64,000 nt of DNA from Symsagittifera roscoffensis (lineage: Eukaryota; Xenacoelomorpha; Acoela; Convolutidae): assembly GCF_963678635.1 (NCBI RefSeq), contig NC_087069.1, positions 6,185,472-6,249,471 on the forward strand, given 5' to 3'. Below, in pieces: positions 32,843 to 44,483 of the stretch; position 1 is the first letter of the stretch, and each line of letters opens with the position of its first letter. Under the pieces are notes generated by a model that saw only the letters and a list, made by a program, of their open reading frames with translations, ran no database searches and was not told the origin of the DNA. A program made the translations under genes and the position numbers.

Positions 32843-34218
32843 AACATGGTTACTCGGGCGGGCTGAGGTATCCGATCAATGTACAAAAAGAGCGATCTTC
32901 AGCTTTTTTTCAACCCCTACTCCAAAAAAAATCAAATTTAATTTATTCCTATTGAGAGTGCTATCAATTCTATTTTACGTGCTATCATGATCAAACGCGT
33001 AAAGTTACTATACAAAGAAAGAAGAAAAAAGTTCATTCACAACAGATCGTCTGTTCAACTTGTCGAGCTTCATTGCATTGTGGCAGCGTTGGAGTACATG
33101 CAAAATAATTGTGGCAGTTTTTCCCAATTATAATTAAAATGTGGGTGAAAAGAGCCAAAGAAAGAACTGTCTCCCTATATCTGCATTTTTTTTGTGAATT
33201 ATCATTTGAAAGCGTACATCAATTATCAAAAAAAATCATATTGGGGAAAAACTATATTAGATTTTGAGGCTGTCAATTTTTTGGAAGTTGTCATTGTAAT
33301 CCAAGTAGACATTTAAACTAGTAATAAATGGATTTTATTTAAATCATAAAAAAAATCATTTTTTTTAATCTAAAGATTTCAAGTAAAATTTCAAAAAAAA
33401 ATGGATTTTTTTCTGCATAGAATCTGTATGCAATATACACAAACCCCACAAAATCTGTTTCAAATTATCCTTTTCGTCTATGAAGTTTATTATTTTGCCC
33501 GTGAAACGGATTTCTCTCTGCTTCATAAGACATGCGTGTTGAAAAGCCGAAACGAAAGTCTAAAATTTCAAAAACTAATGGCTTGTTTCAGAAAATTTAA
33601 CGTAAAATTTGTAGTCAAGAAAAAATCTACCTAATCAGTCTCGTTGAGTCATTTCACCAGACAAACAGTGAGCTGCCGACACCTGAAGAAATTTGCTTAG
33701 CGCAAAACATACATTACATAAGGTCACTCAACTAAATTTTGCAACCTCAAAGCGAGAAAAAAATACGATTGCGTGAAATTTGTTGGATGTATTTAACAAT
33801 CCCCCCCACTAATGTATCTACTGAAAAACCCCATCCCTGTAAATTAAAACAGTAAATTCGCACTAGAACGATGTATGTAATTTCAAATTTTGCTGCATTC
33901 TGATTGGTCGAGAATTTGCTGCAAGTTATCTAACAATCCCCCCCCTTTCTTGAAAGGGGGAAGATTGTTAACTAGATCCAATTTGTTTGTAAACCATTTA
34001 TAAGATTAATTTTGAGAAAATTGCGGTAACAATTAACAAAAGATGAGAAAATGCAATTTGAAACATTTTTTTTTGATGCAAGATATTGCTATATAACTGA
34101 ACTCAATTGTTCCTTTTCAAGCCAAAGTGCAGCCACAAAAAATGAACAGAAAACTTGTGAACTTAATAAACTCAGTTTCAAACTACTCATTTTAGTTTAT
34201 AGGCAAAGGCTGAGAAAA
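32843..34218. other. Gene-free stretch with MITE remnants and a C/G hairpin
   Basis: A diverged B-like segment (TTCATTGCATTGTGGCAGCG) ends in GAAAAGAGCC near 33154. A second inverted-repeat unit with TAACAATCCCCCC ends spans about 33794-33970. No credible gene is seen. Confidence 0.45.
33931..33970. repeat. C/G-rich perfect hairpin
   Basis: TAACAATC, a C run and CTTTC are followed by a short loop and the complementary GAAAG, G run and GATTGTTA. The left arm TAACAATCCCCCCC also occurs at about 33794, as if a small inverted-repeat element had partly duplicated. Confidence 0.65.
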
Positions 34219-34223
34219 ATAGT

Positions 34224-34559
34224 TGTTGCAATGCAAATGTAGAGTATAGATGCATATAAAACAAGAGTATAAATGCATATAAAATAAGCACGGTGCATAT
34301 AAAATAAGCACAGTGCATAAAAAATAAGCACACCGACCGGCTCTTGTGGCTAGCTTGCGCCAAATGATCTTACAAAAGTCGTTGTAAAAAGGTCAAAGAG
34401 TGACTTTTAGAAGTATAAAATTGTACCGAAGTTGATTTTGTGATCGTGATTATGCAAACCGTTTACAGTTGCTTATTTCTTGTTATGTGTGGTGTGTTTA
34501 CCGAAAAATGCCCATAATTAAATTTATTTAATACAGTTTTTTCAGAGATTGAGCGCACA
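34224..34559 (+). repeat. 5' LTR of the BEL/Pao element
   Basis: The limits TG...CA give 336 bp. The right end is fixed by the primer-site-like TTTTGGCGCACCACAAGG that follows and by identity with 42516-42553. The left end is inferred from the ATAGT duplication only. It holds a TATA-containing triple repeat. Confidence 0.6.
34274..34333 (+). promoter_or_regulatory. Triple 20-bp TATA-containing repeat in the BEL LTR
   Basis: Three adjacent 20-bp copies start TGCATATAAAATAAGCAC (34274, 34294; the third, at 34314, has TGCATAAAAAATAAGCAC). Each of the first two contains TATAAAA. This is the likely core promoter region of the LTR. Confidence 0.55.
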
Positions 34560-35810
34560 TTTTGGCGCACCACAAGGGACCGATTGTTCTATTAACGAGT
34601 GACACCTAGTCTATTTTTCACGAAGTCGGTCGACAAAATTATTCACGACTTATCGGACAGTTTTTACGCATTTGCACAAAGGACCGAAGACCGAAACAGA
34701 GTGCCCGAGTGTCTAATTGGCCGATTGTCCAGTTGGCCGAGTGTCTAGTTGGCCGATTGCCGATTATCCAGTTGGCCGATTGTCCAGTTGGCCGAGTGTC
34801 CAGTTGGTCGAGTGTCCAAATAGCCGAAAGTTGTCTGTAAGCCGACAGACGACAAAGCAGACAGACGAAAGAACAGACTGGCAGAAGAGAGACCTGTTCA
34901 GGTGTCCGGATTGTTAACTTTTGGTTCAAGTGCAGCTGTGTTTTTCTCGACGCCCGAAGTGTTTGGATTTTTTTCCCGGTGACGCCAATCTCCAATTAAA
35001 AACTATTAGAAGTTTCCAAAATTTTTAAAATTTTCCATTTGTGCTATAGTTTTATATACGACGTACTATATGCTAGAATTTTTCCCGCAAGCTAGCACCC
35101 GGTAATTTTTCTCAATACCCAAAATTTTTGGACAGTTCCGTTGAACTGAAATATCTTACAGTCGCTACATACACGAACTGAGTTGAAATTTTTTCTCGAT
35201 ACCAAAATTTTTTGAATATATGTGAACAGAATATTAATCCGTGAAATCGGAACATAGACAAGAGGTACTGGACTAGTTTTTTGGATTGGTTTATGCCTCG
35301 AACTTGCTGACCAAAATTTTCCGAAAAATTTTGTGAAAAAAGTAAAAAAAAATTGCCAAAAAATCCTCAAAACGTCCCCATAATTCAGCGAAACTGTGCT
35401 GTAACATGACACCAACCTTATGGTAAGTGGTCTGGTAGCAAAATATCAGGCAAATTAAGTTGAGTTTTTTCATCCTCGGGTTTTTTCCGCATGTGTTGTT
35501 GAAACTTAACCAATTTGCCTGATCCCCTACCCACCATTGGTGAAACTGAAAACCAGTTCGCTTCAAGTAAATCAAGGCCGTTTCAGCCCGTCCGATTATT
35601 GACTTCGTTGCGTGACAGTAAAGTTAAGTGGTCAGGTACGGTGTTATTAAGTGAGTTAAGTTGATTTCTTTCATCCTCAGGTTTACTCCGTGTGTGTTGT
35701 TGGAGTTCAACCGACCTTTTTAATTTTTCCAACCCCATTGATACTTAAGCGTAACGTAGCCGTCGCATAGGTCCCTTAAGTATATGGTATTCATTCTATG
35801 AGCTAGTTCC
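34560..35810 (+). other. BEL leader with minisatellite and direct repeat
   Basis: This 1.25-kb stretch is mostly noncoding. A ~15-bp unit of the form TTGGCCGAGTGTCCAG is repeated about eight times at 34705-34825. A ~100-bp segment at 35419-35520 recurs at 35627-35727, sharing TTTCATCCTC and TGTGTTGTTG. Both could affect packaging or translation of the element RNA; that is inference. Confidence 0.6.
34563..34580 (+). promoter_or_regulatory. BEL primer-binding site
   Basis: TGGCGCACCACAAGGGAC lies three bases after the LTR end and begins with TGG. The position fits a tRNA primer site; the tRNA was not identified. Confidence 0.6.
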
Positions 35811-36428
35811 TTGGATCACGCGCTCCGAAAACTTCCCGCTCCGTCCCAGAATCGCGTCAAAGATACTTGCTTTACAAAGCCAGGTTTAAGTTTGAACTTT
35901 AACGCTAGGGACTCTCAGAAAAAAATACAGTACTACCTTCATCACTACTTGTCTGACCGTAACGACCTTGTAATTTGGCACGACGCCATTAATAACTCAA
36001 TAAGTAGGCTCCGCAGTAAGAATAACCGCAAGCTGAGTAGTGAGCAACTTGTCAATTTGTTATTAAGGTATAGGACAAACATTTGTGCGATCGTATACTG
36101 TAAACGGAACGGAACCGAGGATATAGGGGAAAGTTTAGGTTCAACAGGTATTCTTGTTCTGAACGTCGTTAAAGACTTTATCTCTAAGCGTAAGGCTAAG
36201 GACCAGTTACTAATTGAGAAGTACAAAGAGCTTCACCAGCTTCCTTCCATTGAGTTAAAGACTCTCCTCCTTCTAAGGCGTTATAGCGCTAATCTTAACA
36301 TCCTTAACACTCGTAAGAAGCGGAACCGCTTACCACTCAAAGTTCGGAAAGCATTGAAAAACAGGCTTCAGGCAGAAGCTTTGAGACGTCAAGTTCCCCC
36401 ATCTTGTAAGCTAATGTTGATTTATTAA
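35811..36428 (+). CDS. Intact extra ORF before BEL Gag, unknown function
   Basis: This is an uninterrupted frame of about 205 codons, open from before 35811 (first codon shown is TTG) and ending at TAA 36426. It contains LVIWHDAINNSIS, then RTNICAIVYCKRNGTEDIG, and a Lys/Arg-rich C-terminal third. A typical BEL/Pao element has no such gene before Gag. The alternating buried strands and the Asp/Asn pair in WHDAINNS recall SGNH/GDSL-type hydrolases, but this is a weak resemblance. It stays open while all other genes of the copy are broken. Confidence 0.55.
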   Translation: MDHALRKLPAPSQNRVKDTCFTKPGLSLNFNARDSQKKIQYYLHHYLSDRNDLVIWHDAINNSISRLRSKNNRKLSSEQLVNLLLRYRTNICAIVYCKRNGTEDIGESLGSTGILVLNVVKDFISKRKAKDQLLIEKYKELHQLPSIELKTLLLLRRYSANLNILNTRKKRNRLPLKVRKALKNRLQAEALRRQVPPSCKLMLIY

Positions 36429-36539
36429 TGCAAATTTAATTACGTACCAAAACAGTATCTCATTTTATTGATTATTTTCTATAAGTGAGCATCCGTAGAA
36501 TACTGTCAATTTGTGAAAAACATGGACAAAAAACTCTGA

Positions 36540-39100
36540 CGTAAGATACCCGTCTAAATTTAGAAAATGAGCTGCTTAAAGGTCACTCATTATTACTTGA
36601 GTACATTGAGAACATTGGTCGCACCGCAAAAATTGATAATGCTGTTCACAAATGTAAAATTGCTTTGGAAAAAGCTGTTGACGTCAATGAGCAATCAATT
36701 AAGTTAGCGGCAAAAACGGAAAACCCTGAAAAAATTATTGCTCAGCAAGACCTTTGGCTCAAGAAAGTAACCGAAATGAACGATAAAGTAATCCATGAAG
36801 CTCAGAGTTACAAGATGAGCCTTGAACCTTCGTCATTTCCAGCAGCCCGCATTACAGGGAGCAAGGGATCTTTACAACAAACTAGGTCTGAGACATCCTC
36901 ACGCTCGCACAAAACAAGAGATTCGGAGGCATGAGTATCAGAAAACAGGTCTAAGGTCTCTAATAAGTCTAAGGAAAGTAGAAAACGTGAGTCACATAAG
37001 TCTGATAAATCTGCTTCCACTCGTCATACCTCGATTGTTCACAATATGTCAAGTGAGAAACGGCATGAGTTAGCTTTGGTAAAACGACGCCATGAGGAGC
37101 TGGAAAGGCAGTATCAAGTATCTTTAAGACTTAAAGAGCAAGAGAACCGTCTTAAGTTCGAACAAAGTCAGCTTGAACTAGAGCAATTGGCTGAAAGTCA
37201 TAAAAAGCAACAAATTGAAATGGAACTGAAAGCGTTTGAACTTGAGGACATTTCATCTGAGGTTAGCGAGAAGATAGCGGAAAGTAACTCGACAGGAGTA
37301 AGTCAACCTATTTCAAAAGTAGCAACTGATCTGACTAACGATTGGGAGACTCTGTTAGTTCACAAGCACCTCCTGACGTTGCTAGTGCGCCAGGTTTGCT
37401 GGCCTTCACTCCTGTACCAATTTCGTCAAAACCGACAACTTCCGCACACCTCGCTCATGCAACAAACACAAGTTATAGTCATAACCATGAGCTCACTGCC
37501 TTTAGTGACCCTGCAATCCATAGTCATGGATATCGGGCTATGCCTCAATTGGGCAGTGCAAGCTTTTTTGCCATTGCAAGCTTTTTTTCCATCTGTTTCA
37601 GTCCCAGTTAACAATATGCATTCTAGTGCACACGTGTTACCACCACCGTCTGCTGTTCCTTTACAGACCATGAGTTCAAACATAACTAATGGTAGTTTTC
37701 CCATCGCGCAACCAGAAGCATTACCTGTCCCAATGTTACCGGCACAACCCGGTTCTGGTTTTGTTTCTTTGTCACCTGCATTTGCTGGTGGTGGCTTCTC
37801 ATCTTGTGGAGTAAACCCAACGCTGGTTTTCTTTTCGGCACCTAATTGCCATGCAGCGCCAGTCCAGACGCAACATAACCTTCCCTTTGTTCCGCATACT
37901 GTGTCACCTAATATCAACGATTACTACACAAGTGATGCAAACTTATGGCGATTGGCAGCTACAACGCCAATCGTCACGCATGCTCAGTGCTGTAATGCTG
38001 GAAACATTTTTTCTAATGTGACAACTGTTGTCCCATCGTGTAACAACGCCGCTCCGTATACTAGTGGTGGGACTGTGTTTTTTAATACTCCCCCAGTTCA
38101 TCCACAACATGTTCCGCATTTTGTCAATCATTCTGATACTGGTTATCAGCCAGTCAACGAAGACTATGCACCGCCTTCTGCTTATCCAAACAAAGGTTGT
38201 TCATCGGATCGACCTCTCTCCGCTCGTGAATTGGCGGAATTATTGATGCATAGCAGCAAAGATCATCTTCCTGAATGGAAGTTAGCCCAGTTTGACGGCA
38301 ACCCGTTAAAATGGCACGAATGGTTTGGTCAGTTTAAGTCCACCGTTGATTCCGCTGTTCTCACCGATGATACGAAACTGACATACTTAAAAACGCTCGT
38401 CACATGCAAAGCAAAAACCGCAAATGCGGAGTTTAGTTATAGTGACGTTATGTACAAGGATGCACTGGCCACCTTGCAACGGAAGTTTGGGCAACGACAA
38501 GCCATTGCTGGTGCGCGTCTTGATAGGCTGAATACTTTTCCTCCACTTAAGACGCACAAATCAGAAAGTGTCATTAGTTTCACCTCTGCCATATCTGGCC
38601 TCGTAGCAGTTTTCAAATCATTGTCATTCAACGATGATCTAAAGAGTGTTAACTTGTTAAGCCAAGCTGTTAGTAAAGTTCCGCCTAACCTCAAGGAAGC
38701 TTGGTCAATGCATGATGTTAGGCATAATTGGCAGCGACCAACACTCTGAGACTTTAATAAGTGGTTGAAAGAAAAGGCCGAGGGACATATAAGATTACGT
38801 GTACTCAACTCTAAGGCAAAAAACGAGGAGCCAGTCAAACCAAAAACAACCAAAGTTTTTGCAGCCAATAGCCAGGTAACTAGTAAGGCTCGGGATAAGT
38901 CTAAGTTTCCGCCGTGCGTTTTGTGTAAGGGTAGTCACGCATTGTGGAACTGTGCCGTTTTCAAGGAAAAGAATGCTACTCAGCGAGCAAAATACGTAGC
39001 TGAACAGAAACTTTGCTTCGCCTGCCTCAATGGCAATCATAGTTTCCGGCAATGTTCTAGAGCTAAAAAGTGCCCAAATCCAGAGTGTGATAGCACACAT
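36540..39100 (+). pseudogene. gag: BEL/Pao Gag, broken
   Basis: A helical N-terminal part starts near 36560 and is broken by TGA at 36932. A long charged coiled coil follows (37046-37290, Glu/Lys/Gln-rich), then a Pro/Ser-rich linker (37300-38200) and a conserved Gag domain of the DUF1759 type from about 38210 (LPEWKLAQFDGNPLKWHEWF). A frame break near 38749 leads to the remainder and Cys-rich knuckles at about 38918-39090 (CVLCKGSHALWNC, CFACLNGNH). The order is standard for BEL/Pao. Confidence 0.85.
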
Positions 39101-39541
39101 AATGTCTTGCTCCATGGAGCCGAGAAAAAATTTCCTCGCAGAGAAAATTCAAATGTGTCAAAAAAGGCTGGAACTAACAAAGCCAAGGAGAATACAAACA
39201 CTTCCAGCCATGCCGCTGTCAGTGGTGTACATGACATTGAATCATCTAAAGGGTTGTTGCCAATTGCAACTCTTGGTGTATCCTGGGATGTAACCAGTCT
39301 CCTGACGTTGGTTCTTTGTGATAGTGCATCGACTCACTCCTGGTTGTCTTCGTCACTCGTTAACCGTCTCGGCTTAGTAGGTGAGCCCGTTAACTTGTCA
39401 ATTAGTGGTTTCAATTCAACCACCGTTGTTGAGACTCAGAGGGTCAAGTTTACAGTTTTCTCCGAGCCGAATAATAGTGATTTCTTATTTTCTCACTGTG
39501 CATATGTTAAAGACAATATTCGAATTAATCAATATTGCTGA
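39100..39541 (+). pseudogene. BEL/Pao protease region
   Basis: The frame continues from Gag and contains VLCDSASTHSWLSSSLVNRL, the aspartic-protease active-site region of the A17 family (DS-A/G-S). It ends at TGA 39539 near the RT start, where a frameshift moves Pol into the frame ending at 40490. Confidence 0.8.
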
Positions 39542-41185
39542 TTTGCAGAATAAATATCCACAATTAGCACCTTTTAAGCCCACTCAATATACTTATGAGG
39601 ACGTTGAAGTTATTATCGGACAAGACTACTACCACGCCGTTAGACCCATTGAAATCATCTTGGGAGATGATAAAAACTCACCGTGTTCCGTTCGCCTACC
39701 GATAGGTTGCTTCATAAAAGGTCCGCTGCCGCCGTCCGTTAATTCTACTTCTTCGTGTTTCAAGTGTGATGTTGAAGATTCTTCTCTGACCGACCAGATA
39801 AAATCCTGGTACAAGTTGGAATCTTATGGTGCTTTCAAACAAGGCAATGCCCGTTCCGCCGCGGATAAACATGCTTTATCCATCCTAAATTCTGAAACCG
39901 TTCTCAATGGCGAAAGATACATTGTGCCTATGCTTTGGATTGATAGTAATGTCAGTCTACCAAACAACTATCACTCGTCACTCGCCCAATTTAAAACATT
40001 GAAGAGAAGGTTAAGTAAAGACCCTGAGCTGCGCAAAAGATACGCAGAAACAATCAAGTACGCCGTCTCCGCGGATATAGAGGGTATGTTCCTCCAGGTA
40101 GGAGTCCTTGCCCGCGATCAAATTTCGCTCCGTTTTTTGTGGCGGGAGGATACCGCTTCCGATGTGGTAGTTCATCGGTACACTCGCCATATATTCGGCG
40201 CACGGGATTCGCCTACGTGCGCCAATTTCGCGTTGCCAAAAACAGCAACTGATAATATGTCCACATACCCTGAGGCCGCCTCAGTCAAAAATGAAAAATT
40301 TCACATGGACGACTACTTGGATTCATTCGAGAACGTTACCCATGCAATTAAAATTAGTCGCGATTTGGTTTCCTTACTAAAGTTGGGAGGATTTTGTTTG
40401 ACTAAATTTGTCAGTAATGCTGATCAAATCACTTCAGCAATGAACCCCGAGGATTGCGAAACCTCGTCTTCACCTATCAAGGAAATATGAAACGGTGCCG
40501 AACAATCATCGCACGTCTTAGTTCTTAAGTGGGACCATTGGTTGTTAGCAGATGCGTGGATCGTCCTATCGATAAAGCAATAACTCAACAAACCGTCTTG
40601 AGTTTCGTCTCTTCTGTGTTTGACCCTGTTGGGTTGGTAGCTCCATACACAGTTAGGGCCCGTCTTTTGCTTAAAGATATTTGGAAAATCAGTGGCCAAA
40701 GTTGGCACGACGAATTGCCGAAAGACATAAGAGATAAGTTTCTGGAGTGGCACTCCGGTCTTTCTCTCTTAGGGCAATTGACTACTCCCCGCTGTTACTT
40801 CACAGAGCCTGTGGATCACATTGAGCTCCACATATTTGGTGATAGCTCGCAGGACGTTTTCTGTGCGGTTGGGTTTTTGCGTGCGCGACTCTCGAGTTCG
40901 CACAAAACTCAAATATACTTCATATTTGGTAAAGCGCGCGTTGCGCCCATGAAAGCGCTATCTATACCAAAGCTAGAGCTTCAAGCTGCTCTGCTCGCCA
41001 CACGACTGAAAGATGATATACTGACCGCCCTTACTGTCAGCATTAACCATGTCTACATGTGGACAGATAGTACAATATTTTTGCAGTGGCTAAACTCCAC
41101 TGAAAAATTACCTGTGTTTTCGTCGCTAATCGTGTCGGCGAAATCCTCGAATCAACCACTATTGATGAGTGGCACCATGTTCTGA
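39530..41185 (+). pseudogene. pol: BEL/Pao RT and RNase H, with internal deletion
   Basis: Upstream linker sequence (LAPFKPTQYTYEDVEVIIGQ) leads into the RT. Motif A, SADIEGMFLQV, lies at about 40069-40101, and the catalytic HMDDYLD near 40303-40323. Between AETIKYA (about 40045) and motif A the conserved fingers/palm part of Pao RTs is absent, so roughly 70-90 codons are deleted. A TGA at 40488 and a frame change separate the connection and RNase H, which keep FGDSSQ (about 40840), PKLELQAAL and WTDST. Confidence 0.85.
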
Positions 41186-42515
41186 GCGGCGATAATCCAG
41201 TTGATACCGGTACGCGGGGGATTTTTTTGGAAGCCCTCAAGGATAGCAGTTGGGTTATTGGTCCGAGCATTCTAAGGACTACTGATTGGCCGTTTATACC
41301 CTACGAACGTGTAATCAATAAAAATCGTTTGAAGGGTCCTTCTTGTGATGTTGATAATTGCTTGGAGACATCATCTTCCTTCGTCACCGATGTCACATCA
41401 ATCAAACATCCCGAACACGGGTTCAATTGGGAAAGGTTCAGTTCCTTTACGAGATATAAACGAGTAGTTGCTTTTATGTTGAGGATGCTGCCTTCACATA
41501 AGCATTTTCAAGGACTAACGAATCACCGACCCCATTGAACTTGATATTGCAGAAAGCAAACTGATTCATCTTGCTCAGATGGAGTCTTTCCCCGTTGAGT
41601 TAAAAACACTCACCGCTGGCAAACCTATTAAGAATAGTAGTAAAATTGCCACACTCGCCATTTATCGGTCCCGCTGTTATCATTCGTTCCACCGGACGGA
41701 TCGTGTGCTTGGTGAATACCGAGTCTGATACTAAGCACCCAACCTTTCTCGACGCCCGACATACCCTAGTTCGTTTGTTGGCCCGCAGCCTCCACCATAA
41801 GCATTTTCATCAAGGACTAGATTACATGCGCTCCGTTTTAAATATGAAATATGCAATACTTGGTTGTGTCGACTACTTCGGTCTATCGAAAATCAATGTG
41901 TAACATGCCGTAAACGCAAAGCAAGCACCATCCAGCCAATTATGTCCGATTTACTTGTCGAACGTCTCGGATATAAGCAACCCCTTCAATCATACGGGTG
42001 TGGATTACTTTGGACCGCTTTACGTTCCGGTTCGCAGAAGCACTGAAAAAAGATGGGGATTTCTTTTTACTTGCCTCACCACCAGGGCTGTACACCTTGA
42101 GATTGTACCATCTCTGGACACCAGTTCTTGTGTCATGGGCATTGAACGGTTCATTGCGCGTCGTGGTACGCCAAGCACAATCTGGTCGGATAACGGCACG
42201 AACTTCGTTGGTGCGGAAAAGGAATTACTTGCCTGCATCAAGAGCTGGAATGGCATGGCTCCGAACTTTTTTGCACACAAAGGTGTTACTTGGAAATTTA
42301 ACCCGCCAGGCGCACCCCATCACGGCGGCTCCTGGGAACGCCTCGTCCGAAGCGTGAAGCGCGTGCTGTACGATATCCTAGGCAGTAGGCGAGTCACCGA
42401 AGAGGTGTTAGGCACAACACTCTGCTTAGTAGAGCAGACTTTGAACTCGAGGCCAATCACTCCCGTTAGTACTGATTCACGTGAGTGTGTCCCCAAACCA
42501 TTTTTTGCTTGGACA
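41186..42515 (+). pseudogene. BEL/Pao integrase, broken and truncated
   Basis: The zinc-binding HH-CC region is scattered over frames (HKHFHQGLDYMR near 41800, VTCRKRK near 41897). The catalytic core runs from VDYFGP (about 42001) through SDNGTNF (about 42187) to GGSWERLV (about 42325), so all three acidic residues are present. In a neighbouring frame SPNHFLLGQ (42491-42517), a motif usual near the integrase C-terminus, is the last trace before the sequence jumps into the LTR end. Confidence 0.8.
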
Positions 42516-42553
42516 ATTTGTTTAATACAGTTTTTTCAGAGATTGAGCGCACA
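42516..42553 (+). repeat. 3' LTR remnant of the BEL element (38 bp)
   Basis: AATTTGTTTAATACAG and the following TTTTTTCAGAGATTGAGCG repeat the last 39 bases of the 5' LTR (34521-34559) with one or two changes. The rest of the LTR and the integrase tail are missing. Confidence 0.8.
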
Positions 42554-42765
42554 ATAGTATCTTCCCTGTAAATTTTATGTTTATTGTCTGCAGTAAATTG
42601 GCTTACAATCTGCATATAATAAGTATCAATTCTGCGTTATCTGAACATAATCTATTTATTAGTTGTATCCGTATATAATCTGAATGTAATCTGTTTGTAA
42701 TGTTTATTAGATCTGTTTATTAGTCTATTTGTAATTTGTATTAAATGTGTATATAAACTTGCATT
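42554..42765. other. AT-rich flank
   Basis: TCTGTTTATTAG-type phrases recur (AATCTGTTTGTAATG, TAGATCTGTTTATTAG). There is no gene. Confidence 0.4.
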
Positions 42766-43586
42766 CTCGGGTTGACCAAAAAGGCTACTCATACAGTTTT
42801 CATATATCAAAAAAATGCTTGTCATACACTTTTCATGCAATTCAATAAGTACAGAAAATTGCATGAAAGGTCTATGCCTAAAAAAATTTTCATATATGGA
42901 ATTGTTTGACTAGTTTTATTGCCTAAACCAAAAATATTGATTTTTTTTAATTTTAATTTCTCAAAATTTTTTGGTTGTGTTCGTAACCGAACACAAGTGA
43001 AAAAACCCTTGGTTACTCAAACGTAGAATGACCAAATGCTTAACCCTCTGTCATTATGAATGCATTGGAAACGGCCGGAATTGTTTTATTTTTGTCTCGC
43101 ACAAATAAAATGACGAAAGTAAGCAACTTTTACATTTTGGCAAACATTTTCAAAGATGATTTTTTTTAAAGTTTGAGTTTTGAAATTACCAGACATTGAT
43201 CAAGGCAAACATAAACATGCTATGCAAAAAAGAGGAGTTTTAAGCGTTTTTGAAAAAAGCGAAAAGGAAAAAAAATCCAATATTGCGGTTGAAAAAAACA
43301 TCTATGGGCAATTTTAAAAATTCTTTGAAATATTTTTTTTGGTCATCATCAAAAAAATGCTAGTCATACAACTTCCATATATAGAAACTGTATGATAAGC
43401 ATTTTTTTTACAAAAAGTTTTTTTTAGTACGATACACCGAATTTTGTGCCAAAACAAGAAAAAAAAGTTCTTCGAAATTTCGATGACACCATTTTAGCAA
43501 AATGTATGAAATTGGTATGACTAGTATTTTTTCATAGACTTAGTTTATGGAATTGTATGATTAGCATTTTTGGTATTCAACCCGGA
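42766..43586. mobile_element. Second mariner-like non-autonomous element
   Basis: It aligns along its length with 28094-29232 minus the B insertion, including TGGTTACTCAAACG / GTTTACTCAAAGC and CGTAACCGAACACAAGTGA. The ends CTCGGGTTGACC and TTCAACCCGG are worn, and the TA flanks are not exact. It lacks coding capacity. Confidence 0.7.
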
Positions 43587-44483
43587 ATAACTTGTAAATT
43601 TTACGTTTAAAATTTTTTGATAATGATCAAATCGATTAACTTCAGTATGTTAAGTAACCTATTTCAATCAATTTGATAGTTGAGAAAACCACTATTTGGT
43701 AATTGAAAAAATTAGTTTTACACCTGCTTTATTTACTTGCAAAAAACGAATGCAAATTAAAATTTGCTTTCGTGGGATTAGATTATTTTAAAAAACTTTC
43801 CGGGGATTGGATAGTTTTTTAAATTTTTCCTTTCACTATTTGATGCAAACTCTTCATAAATCATAGAAGATCATTCAACTCAAAAAATATTCCTTTATTG
43901 CGTTTAAATTTATGATTCAGGAAGAGCTTGATTAAAATTTTGTCAGACTGATTGATATGCAATATTTTTCTCTCATAGAAAAAAGCATTTTAACAGAACA
44001 TCTGTTTTTAAAGATTTTTTCAACCCCGTGGTTCAAAGTTCTGAACAAAGTCTTCAAACAATGATTTCGAAAACTTGTTAATGTTAAAAATTTTAGGATA
44101 AACTGATAATTTAACCGTTTCCTTTTTTCTCTAATTGGGGCTCTTAAATTTTGACAATAAACCTAAATTGGCAAAAGCCTAAACTGAAGAGGCACAAAAC
44201 ATCTTAAAATTTTGAGAAACAAGCGTCTATCGTCAAAACCATAATTTGGTCCTCACGATGCTCTTGTTTTACAGGTCAGCATATTTTAAAACAAAGCATT
44301 TATTTCAGAATCGCTATAAAAAAAGGTTTCAAATTGTTCATTTAAATTTAGTATTGTACTGTAAATAAATTGATAACAATTTTTTAAATGAAACTTGTGA
44401 TTTAGCTGATATTTTGATAACAATTTTTTATGAAACTTTTGATTTTTCTGATAATCAAACAAAACACTTTTACTATGTTTTAG
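43587..44483. other. Intron-like AT-rich DNA
   Basis: I see no gene or repeat family. It ends in a clear splice acceptor (ACTATGTTTTAG) at 44483. Confidence 0.4.

Larger units (their letters stand above)
34224..42553 (+). mobile_element. BEL/Pao LTR retrotransposon, defective
   Basis: Gag, an aspartic protease of the A17 type, RT, RNase H and integrase follow in order after a long leader. The 5' LTR ends in GCGCACA at 34559. At the 3' side the integrase end is joined directly to the last ~38 bp of an LTR. ATAGT precedes the proposed 5' LTR start (34219-34223) and follows the 3' end (42554-42558), a 5-bp duplication of the size usual for BEL/Pao. Internal deletions and frameshifts make it non-functional. 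Confidence 0.85.

Noticed and set aside
37426-37917. 163-codon minus-strand frame
   Set aside because: It is antisense to the BEL Gag linker; the plus-strand frame carries the recognised domains.
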